From: Spirochaetaceae bacterium
Lineage (GTDB): Bacteria > Spirochaetota > Spirochaetia > B11-G9
Reading direction: 5' to 3'
DNA: 14,706 nt
Assembly (NCBI GenBank): GCA_030600745.1
Contig: JAUVLL010000036.1
Span: 1 to 14,706 of the forward strand
In this document: one piece after another, positions 6,613-13,550 of the stretch
How positions within the stretch are numbered: position 1 is the stretch's first letter
Layout: every line of letters begins with the position of its first letter
Notes under the pieces: model-generated
Told to the model about the DNA's origin: nothing
The model's input: the letters and a program-made list of their open reading frames with translations, nothing else
The model's database searches: none
Made by a program: the position numbers and the translations under genes

Positions 6613-7050
6613 TTGAGTGATCTATTTTATGAAAATGGATTACATTTTGAATGTACTCAATGTTCAAAGTGTTGTCGCCATGAAACTGGTTATGTTTTTT
6701 TATCTTACAATGATCTTGATAGATTACTGGATTTTTTTTCTATTTCAAAAGACATATTTGTTGAAAAGTATTGTAGAATAGTTGATATGGGAGGGCATAA
6801 ACGTCTAAGCCTGATTGAAAAAACAAATTACGATTGTATTTTCTGGAGTAATGGTGTTTGTGAGATATACAAAGCCAGACCCCTGCAGTGTCGTAGTTAC
6901 CCTTTTTGGAAACCTTTTCTTGCTGATAGAGAATCCTGGAATGCTGAAGCTGAGTCCTGTCCCGGAATGAATCATGGTAGTATAAGGGATAAGGCCGAGA
7001 TTAAAGAATGGTTAAGACAGAGGGACCTTGAAGAGTATATCTCACTTTAG
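6613..7050 (+). CDS. YkgJ-family cysteine-cluster protein
   Basis: 145 residues with the zinc/iron-chelating cluster typical of the YkgJ group: CTQCSKCC gives C14, C17, C20 and C21, followed by C75, C83 in NGVCEIYKARP, C93 in LQCRSYPFW, and C116. The conserved core C..Y..RP..CR.YP is intact. The family is cytosolic, probably binds Zn or Fe-S, and has no general biochemical role established. The start is TTG at 6613, with GGAGG (6600-6604) 8 bases upstream. The gene begins 41 bases after the tRNA terminator, so it must have its own promoter or rely on read-through; I see no convincing promoter. The MBL-fold gene follows after 23 bases and is likely co-transcribed. Confidence 0.9.
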   Translation: MSDLFYENGLHFECTQCSKCCRHETGYVFLSYNDLDRLLDFFSISKDIFVEKYCRIVDMGGHKRLSLIEKTNYDCIFWSNGVCEIYKARPLQCRSYPFWKPFLADRESWNAEAESCPGMNHGSIRDKAEIKEWLRQRDLEEYISL

Positions 7051-7073
7051 TACTATTAAGGGGAGAGGCCTAT

Positions 7074-8018
7074 ATGAAAATTAGATTCTGGGGTGTCAGA
7101 GGTTCCATCCCAACTCCTTTATCATCGAGCCAAATTCAAAGAAAAGTTTCAGCTGTTGTTCAGAGAATCCAGGCATCTGATCTCCAGACACCGGAAACAA
7201 GAGAGAATTTTCTCTCATCATTACCGGATAATATTTTTGGAACAGTTGGTGGTAATACTACATGTTTAGAGGTCAGGCTTGATGATGATAATTTGATTAT
7301 TTTTGATGCAGGATCAGGTATAAGCAGGTTGGGTAATCATCTTTTACATGAAAATGATTATATACGTAATTATTATATATTCTTTACTCATTTTCACTGG
7401 GACCATATTCAGGGGCTTCCATTTTTTTCTCCACAGGTTTTCAATCCAAAGTGCAATCTTCATTTATATAGTCCCGTACCTGAGTTCAGGGAGATTTTAA
7501 GCGGACAAATGAGAAATCCTTATTTTCCAATAACAATTGATATGTTCAGTAAAAGTGTAAGCTATAATGTTCTAAAAAAGCATAGTATTAAAATAGGGAA
7601 TGCAGAGATAAGCTGGCGTCGTATGAAACATCCCGGCGGTTCATATTCATATAAAATTGAAGAAAATGGAAAAACAATGATATTTTCAACTGATACGGAG
7701 CTTCAGAATACTGATTTTGAAAAAAACAGTAAAAATATAAAATATTATCAAAATAGTGATTTGATTGTTCTTGATAGTCAATACACATTGGATGAGGCTA
7801 TAGAAAAGTATGACTGGGGACATTCATCTTATAGTTTAGCTGTAGATTTTGCAGCTGCATGGAATATAAATAAGCTGGTGTTGTTCCATCATGAACCTCT
7901 GTATGATGATAATAAAATGGCATCTATTTATAAATCAGCAAACTGGTATAAAAAATACCAGCAAAATTCGGATATTCAAGTAATTCTTGCCCGGGAAGAT
8001 CTGGAGATAATTATCTAA
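7074..8018 (+). CDS. Metallo-beta-lactamase-fold metallohydrolase (GVRGSIPTP type)
   Basis: 314 residues. It opens with MKIRFWGVRGSIPTP, the hallmark of a group of MBL-fold hydrolases related to phosphodiesterase-like enzymes. Metal ligands are visible: THFHWDH with H106, H108, D110 and H111, then H186 (MKHPGG), D207 (FSTDTE), and H250 (DWGHSS) or the pair at 272-273 (LFHHEP). Two Zn or other metal ions are expected. The substrate is unknown; cyclic nucleotides or other phosphodiesters are possible but unproven. A stretch of ~40 residues between GSIPTP and GTVGGNT is a group-specific insert. There is no signal peptide, so it is cytosolic. AAGGGGAG precedes the ATG. The stop overlaps the next start by one base (TAATG). 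Confidence 0.9.
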   Translation: MKIRFWGVRGSIPTPLSSSQIQRKVSAVVQRIQASDLQTPETRENFLSSLPDNIFGTVGGNTTCLEVRLDDDNLIIFDAGSGISRLGNHLLHENDYIRNYYIFFTHFHWDHIQGLPFFSPQVFNPKCNLHLYSPVPEFREILSGQMRNPYFPITIDMFSKSVSYNVLKKHSIKIGNAEISWRRMKHPGGSYSYKIEENGKTMIFSTDTELQNTDFEKNSKNIKYYQNSDLIVLDSQYTLDEAIEKYDWGHSSYSLAVDFAAAWNINKLVLFHHEPLYDDNKMASIYKSANWYKKYQQNSDIQVILAREDLEIII

Positions 8019-8212
8019 TGAAGATTGAAGGGAATGAATTAATTGGCATATATTTACTGCTTGTCAGTAATGAAGAAAAACTTGATGCAAATCAAAAGTT
8101 AGTGAGATATAATATTGAAAAAGAGATATTTAAATATTTATCAATTGAGGAAATGGAATCTATAGGAGAGTTGTATGCAAAAAAAGTTGATGTTCTTGGT
8201 AAAAAGCTGTAA
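8018..8212 (+). CDS. Unrecognised 64-residue protein
   Basis: A small, charged, mostly helical protein with no Cys motif, signal peptide or membrane helix. Support for it being real: the ATG overlaps the upstream stop by one base (TAATG), GGAG lies 11 bases upstream (8003-8006), and the codon and amino-acid composition (Lys, Glu, Leu, Ile) matches the neighbours. It ends 10 bases before the ATG at 8223 that I chose for the giant envelope protein, so it may couple translation to that gene. An in-frame earlier start of that gene (8175) would overlap its last 38 bases. Function is unknown. Confidence 0.62.
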   Translation: MKIEGNELIGIYLLLVSNEEKLDANQKLVRYNIEKEIFKYLSIEEMESIGELYAKKVDVLGKKL

Positions 8213-8222
8213 ATTCAAGTTT

Positions 8223-11200
8223 ATGAAAAATAAAACTATTATTAGATCAATTTTACTTACCTTATATTTATTTCTTGGATTAACACTCTGGGCTCAGGAT
8301 GGGAGTCTGATTAAAGATTTCTACTCCCCTTATTTTACAGGAGGTACATCCAGCGTTACTAATTTGATGACTCCTCAATCAGATGCAATTAATCCGGCAT
8401 CTGCAGCCCTTACTCAACGTATTACTTTAGATTTGAGTTATATAGGGATTTTTGGGCAGGAAGATGGTATTGATGGTCATAGAGGACATGGTTTAAACAT
8501 AGGGAATACAATTCCAACAAAAGCCGGTGTTTTAAGCTGGTCCGGACATTTCCTTGATTCTCCATTTACATCAGTTGATTCTGATTGTGTTTTTTCATTA
8601 AACGGATCCTTCTCAAAAGATCTATATCCTGATTTACTCCTTGGTGCAGGTGTGAAATTTGCCGGATCATTCGAACCGGGCATGTCAGCTATGATAGATC
8701 TGGGTGTAATTTCTCTTATGGGTGATCTTGGTCCGTTAAGTGACTTTAAATGGGGGTTGGTTTTTCAGGATTTTGGATATTCCGGAATAACTAAAGCTTA
8801 TCCTGATCCTTTTACTGTCACAGGTGGTATAAGTGCCAATCTTATTGATACCGGGAAATTTAAAATAAATGCCAATGCCGATCTTGGACTTGTTGGTATT
8901 ACAGAATTTAAATCTGTGTTATTGACATTAGGCAGTAATTTTAGTTTTAAAGATGTGGTATCACTTAATCTGGGAACAAGGATTGATCTTAATTCTTTGT
9001 TAAATGGAAATCCTTATGGTCTTATACCCTCTATTGGTATTAATTATTCATTTAAAACAAATATTAAAGAGGAAAGCAGCTTCCTTGGACTTTCTGACAG
9101 GGGATGGAATAGAAGTGAAATAAATATTCAATCCGGTTTTGCACCCATATCAAAAGATCTATGGGCAGCAGGTTTGGGAGTTAATATACCTTTAGGTGTA
9201 ATCGATAAATCTGCACCGGTTATAAAGTTGGATATCTCAGGATTTGAAACAGATGACGATCAGTTAGAAAATGATAATTCCAATGATAATGAAGAAAATT
9301 CTGAAACTCCTGTAAGTATTCTTCCATTAAAGAATGTTCCTGATAGAAAATTTACTGGAAAGAAAAGTTCAGTAAAGATACTATCCCCTGTATCAGCAGG
9401 AAGTGACAAAATAAGTAATAAAAATATGCGTTACATCAAACTTCTGGAGAATGGGCAGGAGAAATATAAAGGACGTTACGATAAGAGGTATACAGATTCC
9501 GGTGTCTCTGCCTATATGTCACCGAATAATGATGGTGTAAATGATGATCTTACATTTCCTATTACAATTACCGATTCAAGATATCTTAGTGGTTATGCAT
9601 TTATAATTGAAGATGGAGATGGCAGGATAATCAGAGATATACGGAATAAAGAGAAGAGAATAGAAAATCAGGGGTTCAGCGGGTTCTTTGGCAGACTTTT
9701 TTCAGTTAAAAGTGGAATAGAAATCCCTGATGAGTTCAGGTGGGATGGATTTTCAAATGATGATGGTGTGGTTTCTGATGGAATCTACTATTTTTATGTG
9801 GAAGCCTGGGATGACAACGGTAATATTGGACGTTCTGACAGCTTTGCAATTGTGATAGATTCTACTCCACCGGAACTGATTCTTACAGAACCGGGTGAGG
9901 ATGAAAAGATATTTTCTCCGAATGATGATGGAAATAAAGATACTGTTAGTATAGTCCAAAAAGGTTCTGATGAAGATTTGTGGAATGCTGCAATTGTTAA
10001 TGCCTCGGGAGTCCCTGTAAAAACATTTAGTTGGGTTGATCAGATCCCGGCAGACATAGAATGGACTGGCAAAGATGATAATGGTATTATGGTAGCGGAT
10101 GGTGTTTATGCCTATACTATTGAATCGACCGACAGAGCAGGAAATTCATTCAGCACCGGATTTAAAAATATTGTAAAAAATACAGAAGAAACTCCAATTA
10201 CTCTTACTATAGATAAATCATATTTCAGTCCAAATGATGATATGATTTTAGATTCTTTGTTGTTTTCTATTGGTGTCCCAGTGACTAAAGGAATTGAAAG
10301 ATGGAATCTAACGATACATGATGTTAATGGAAACAATATTCGAACATTTACCGGAGAAGGGACTATTCCCGGTGAGAAAAATTTTGACGGTAGGGATAAT
10401 TCCGGTATACGCCTTGAGGAAGGGGTGTACAAAGGCCATCTTGAAGTTCTCTATAGGAATGGAAATAATCCGAATGCAGAATCTCCGAAATTTTATATAG
10501 ATGTTACAGCACCCGTCGCAAGTTTGAAAAGCAGTAGTCAAATTTTTTCACCAAATGGGGATAATCTGAAAGATGAAATTACTTTTTATCAGGAAACTAC
10601 TAACGAAAATATCTGGACAGGTGTGGTCAGGTCAGAAAAAGGTGATGTTATTAAAGAATATCAATGGCTGACAGCAGCAGATCCGGTTGTAGAATGGAAT
10701 GGGACTCTTTCAGACGGAAGATTAGCCCCGGATGGGAATTATTCGTATCAGTTGATGTCTATCGACCGGGCTGGAAACGCCGGGCAGTCAAAAATTATTA
10801 AGTTTAATCTTAATACAGAAGAAACACCCGTGATTCTTACTACTGACCTGGAATATTTTTCTCCAAATGGAGATTCTGTAAAGGATAATATTAAAATTAT
10901 TCCGGAACTAAAAGTAACAGAGGGAATTGATTCCTATTCTCTTGATATACTTGACAGTAATTCAAAGGTTATAAGGCATTTTTCCGGAAAAAATAATCTT
11001 CCCGAAAGATTCCTGTGGAATGGACTTAATTCAGATGGCAGAACTGCAGCAGATGGTGTCTATAGTAGTAATATTACTGTAATTTATGATAGTGGTAATA
11101 CTTCACCAGCTTCATCACGCAAATTTATTATTGATACGATCTATCCCGAAATTTCTGCAGAAGCAGAATATCTTCTGTTTTCACCTGATTCCGACGGTAT

Positions 11201-12503
11201 AAAGGATAATCTGGAAATAACACAAATATCCAGTTTTGAAGATATTTGGAAGGCTGAAATCGTTTCTGAAAATGATATTGTAATTAAGAGTTATCTGTGG
11301 AAGGGACAGGTTGAGAACCAGAAATGGGATGCTACAGATAACGAGGGTAACAGAGTACCTGACGGTAAATATAAGTATCTTGTTTATTCAGTTGACGCCG
11401 CAGGCAACAGATCATCGTCTGAGATCCGGAACATTACAATTGATACAGAACCAACTGCACTGTTTGTTACTGTAAGTAGTGAATATTTGTCTCCTACAGG
11501 TAATAATCTGTACGAGGATATTACTTTTTCAACTATCATTAATAATAAACGTGGATTGGAATCCTGGTCAGTGAAAATAATTCATGAGAGTGGGGATGTG
11601 GAAAAAATATTTCAGGGAAATGAAAGTATCCCGAAAAATATTACCTGGAACGGTGTAAATGAGTCAGGAAGGATTACAGAGGGGATGTATACTGCTCTGT
11701 TTTCCGCCTTTTATTCGAAGGGTAATGCTCCGGTCGTTCGTTCTTCTGAGTTTCTTCTTGATGTATCATCACCTGTAGGATCAATTAACTTATATCCTGT
11801 TCCTTTCTCACCTGATAATGATGGTCTTGAGGATGAGATATCAATAAATATCAATGTGGATGATAAAAGTGGTATAAAAAAATGGGATTTGCAGATATAT
11901 GATCCTGAAAACAATCCCTTTATGATGTACAGTGGTGAAGGAAGTCCGTCTAAAAAAATAATTTGGGATGGTAATTCTTCATCAGGAGAACTGGTCTATG
12001 CAGCTATGGACTATCCAATAAGATTGACTCTTCTCGATAATCTTGGAAACACCAGCACTATAGTAGATAAAATACCGGTGGATGTTCTTGTTGTAAGAGA
12101 AGGAAATATTCTAAAAATAAAGATTGCAAATATAATTTTCAAGAAGAATAGTCAAGAATTACTTGCGGACAGTCCGGAAGTAATTGAGCAGAATAAATAT
12201 ATACTGAACAGAGTAAGCGAACTATTAAAGAAGTATAGTTCTTATAAAATAACTGTAGAAGGACATGCTGTAGTTACCAGGTGGAATGATCCTGCTGCTG
12301 CTAAAGTAGAAGAGGAAACAGAGCTCAAGCCACTATCTGAGCAGCGAGCACTTACTGTCCTTAATTATCTCGTTCGTCTTGGTGTACCTTCTTCGAGGAT
12401 GGACTATAAGGGTATGGGTGGACAGCATCCTTTGGTACCTAATAGTGATCTTGAAAATAGATGGAAGAACAGACGTGTTGAATTTATTTTATGGAAAGAC
12501 TAA
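8223..12503 (+). CDS. Giant envelope protein: signal peptide, possible barrel domain, eight FlgD-like Ig domains, OmpA-like C-terminus
   Basis: 1426 residues from ATG 8223. Residues 1-24 are a classic signal peptide (KNK, a hydrophobic core, then LTLWAQ). Residues ~30-345 are Gly/Ser/aromatic-rich with alternating strands and an NPASAAL motif, resembling PorV/UPF0164-like outer-membrane domains. An acidic linker follows near 348-370. Eight Ig-like units then begin at SPNNDG-type motifs at residues 433, 565, 669, 776, 880, 987, 1090 and 1196, each with a W.G....DG.Y and D..GN core as in FlgD Ig-like domains. Residues ~1300-1426 are OmpA-like (TVEGHA, LSEQRA, ENRWKNRRVEF). I infer a role linking outer envelope and peptidoglycan. 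An alternative start at ATG 8175 has a good GGAG (8165-8168) but gives a 25-residue n-region; 8223 gives the better signal peptide but lacks a ribosome binding site. Confidence 0.9.
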   Translation: MKNKTIIRSILLTLYLFLGLTLWAQDGSLIKDFYSPYFTGGTSSVTNLMTPQSDAINPASAALTQRITLDLSYIGIFGQEDGIDGHRGHGLNIGNTIPTKAGVLSWSGHFLDSPFTSVDSDCVFSLNGSFSKDLYPDLLLGAGVKFAGSFEPGMSAMIDLGVISLMGDLGPLSDFKWGLVFQDFGYSGITKAYPDPFTVTGGISANLIDTGKFKINANADLGLVGITEFKSVLLTLGSNFSFKDVVSLNLGTRIDLNSLLNGNPYGLIPSIGINYSFKTNIKEESSFLGLSDRGWNRSEINIQSGFAPISKDLWAAGLGVNIPLGVIDKSAPVIKLDISGFETDDDQLENDNSNDNEENSETPVSILPLKNVPDRKFTGKKSSVKILSPVSAGSDKISNKNMRYIKLLENGQEKYKGRYDKRYTDSGVSAYMSPNNDGVNDDLTFPITITDSRYLSGYAFIIEDGDGRIIRDIRNKEKRIENQGFSGFFGRLFSVKSGIEIPDEFRWDGFSNDDGVVSDGIYYFYVEAWDDNGNIGRSDSFAIVIDSTPPELILTEPGEDEKIFSPNDDGNKDTVSIVQKGSDEDLWNAAIVNASGVPVKTFSWVDQIPADIEWTGKDDNGIMVADGVYAYTIESTDRAGNSFSTGFKNIVKNTEETPITLTIDKSYFSPNDDMILDSLLFSIGVPVTKGIERWNLTIHDVNGNNIRTFTGEGTIPGEKNFDGRDNSGIRLEEGVYKGHLEVLYRNGNNPNAESPKFYIDVTAPVASLKSSSQIFSPNGDNLKDEITFYQETTNENIWTGVVRSEKGDVIKEYQWLTAADPVVEWNGTLSDGRLAPDGNYSYQLMSIDRAGNAGQSKIIKFNLNTEETPVILTTDLEYFSPNGDSVKDNIKIIPELKVTEGIDSYSLDILDSNSKVIRHFSGKNNLPERFLWNGLNSDGRTAADGVYSSNITVIYDSGNTSPASSRKFIIDTIYPEISAEAEYLLFSPDSDGIKDNLEITQISSFEDIWKAEIVSENDIVIKSYLWKGQVENQKWDATDNEGNRVPDGKYKYLVYSVDAAGNRSSSEIRNITIDTEPTALFVTVSSEYLSPTGNNLYEDITFSTIINNKRGLESWSVKIIHESGDVEKIFQGNESIPKNITWNGVNESGRITEGMYTALFSAFYSKGNAPVVRSSEFLLDVSSPVGSINLYPVPFSPDNDGLEDEISININVDDKSGIKKWDLQIYDPENNPFMMYSGEGSPSKKIIWDGNSSSGELVYAAMDYPIRLTLLDNLGNTSTIVDKIPVDVLVVREGNILKIKIANIIFKKNSQELLADSPEVIEQNKYILNRVSELLKKYSSYKITVEGHAVVTRWNDPAAAKVEEETELKPLSEQRALTVLNYLVRLGVPSSRMDYKGMGGQHPLVPNSDLENRWKNRRVEFILWKD
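9519..11807 (+). repeat. Coding tandem repeat: Ig-like domains, two-domain unit of 209-211 residues repeated three times
   Basis: SPxxD motifs begin at bases 9519, 9915, 10227, 10548, 10860, 11181, 11490 and 11808. Units alternate between type A (starting 9915, 10548, 11181; with ..DLW.A.IV.. and DRAGN-like ends) and type B (starting 10227, 10860, 11490; with KGI..W.L.I and Y..GN..). A to A is 633, 633 and then 627 bases to the unlike domain 8; B to B is 633 and 630. The DNA itself is diverged, so this is an old duplication under length constraint. Confidence 0.85.
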
Positions 12504-12506
12504 AGA

Positions 12507-13538
12507 ATGGGGGCATTTATTAGATTTACCTTTATTATTCTATCCGGACTGGTAATTCTATTTATATCAATTCTGGGGGCAGTAAATTATTTAAATGAAC
12601 CTGGTGATAAGAATAATCAGGATGATATAATTTTAAAAATTGATAAGGGAGCTACTCTTAACAGTATCTCGGAAAACATTTCCGAATCCGGATTAATAAA
12701 ATACCCATGGGCGATGATATTGTACAGTCGACTTATGGGAACAGAATCTGATTTTAAAGTAGGGGTTTACAGAATTAGCTATAAAATGAGTTTGGTAGAG
12801 ATACACAATTATCTTATAGAAGGAAGACAACAGCTCTATAAAGTTATTATTCCTGAGGGGTGGACAAGCCGGCAGATAGCAGATTACCTTGAAAGTTTTG
12901 AGATTACTGATAGGGAAGGGTTTCTTGAAGCTGTAGGTTCTTCTGAACTTATTGGAGAATTAGGCCTCTCATATAAAAATCTTGAGGGTTTTTTGTATCC
13001 TGATACTTATATGTTTCAAAAAAACTTTTCTGCAGAAAAAATTGTAACAGTGATGGTTAAGAACTTTTTTTCGAAACTATTAAAAATTTATCCTGAATAT
13101 AAAGATCTTAATGAAAGAGTACTTATAGATAAAGTTATTCTTGCATCAATTGTGGAGAAAGAATACAGAGATCCGGCCGAAGCACCATTGATGGCAGGTG
13201 TTTTTTACAATCGTCTTTCTAATTCCAGGCCGATTCCTTTAGGTTCATGTGCAACAATAGTCTATATAATTGCCGATATTCAGAATAAACCGCATCCGGA
13301 TGTTATTACTTATCAGGATTTAAAAATTGTATCTCCTTATAATACTTATATAAATACAGGTCTTCCGCCAGGACCCATATCAAACCCGGGAGAAGTAGCT
13401 TTAAAAGCATCTTTCTATCCTGAAGATAGTAATTATCTTTATTTTTTATTGAAGAACCCTGAATCAGGGCAGCATCTGTTTACCAGAAATTTATCAGAGC
13501 ATAATGCAGCTTATAATTTGTATATAAAGAAAAATTAG
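12507..13538 (+). CDS. mltG: Endolytic murein transglycosylase MltG
   Basis: Cleaves nascent glycan strands at the outer face of the inner membrane and is proposed to end peptidoglycan chain growth. 343 residues, the family's usual size. One N-terminal membrane helix (about 6-27, FTFIILSGLVILFISILGAV) is followed by a LysM-like segment (about 40-107) and the catalytic YceG domain. The catalytic glutamate is E217 in ASIVEKE, followed by APLMAGVFYNRL, and SPYNTY plus GLPPGPISNPG are the other signature stretches. The ATG lies 3 bases after the preceding stop, with GGAAAG (12493-12498) 8 bases upstream, so it is co-transcribed with the envelope protein. Older annotation as aminodeoxychorismate lyase is a family misnomer. 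dnaG follows after 12 bases. Confidence 0.95.
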   Translation: MGAFIRFTFIILSGLVILFISILGAVNYLNEPGDKNNQDDIILKIDKGATLNSISENISESGLIKYPWAMILYSRLMGTESDFKVGVYRISYKMSLVEIHNYLIEGRQQLYKVIIPEGWTSRQIADYLESFEITDREGFLEAVGSSELIGELGLSYKNLEGFLYPDTYMFQKNFSAEKIVTVMVKNFFSKLLKIYPEYKDLNERVLIDKVILASIVEKEYRDPAEAPLMAGVFYNRLSNSRPIPLGSCATIVYIIADIQNKPHPDVITYQDLKIVSPYNTYINTGLPPGPISNPGEVALKASFYPEDSNYLYFLLKNPESGQHLFTRNLSEHNAAYNLYIKKN

Positions 13539-13550
13539 GATTACAGGCTG

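Noticed and set aside
6389..6667. 92-codon minus-strand frame containing GEKDLNLRRRSQQIYSLPPL
   Set aside because: It is the antisense of tRNA-Tyr and its terminator; this peptide type is a well-known false gene over tRNA-Tyr loci.
9519..11914. SPNNDG repeats as a type IX secretion/gliding-motility C-terminal sorting domain
   Set aside because: The repeats are internal and the protein ends in an OmpA-like domain, so a C-terminal sorting role does not fit.
12507..13538. Aminodeoxychorismate lyase (folate pathway) for the mltG gene, suggested by the chorismate mutase elsewhere
   Set aside because: The sequence has the YceG/MltG catalytic ASIVEKE and an N-terminal membrane helix; the lyase name is an old misannotation.
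5119..13547. 13-base identity TTAGGATTACAGG at 5119-5131 (before aroH) and 13535-13547 (before dnaG)
   Set aside because: About one or two such 13-base matches are expected by chance in a window this long, and both contain common stop and ribosome-binding-site words.
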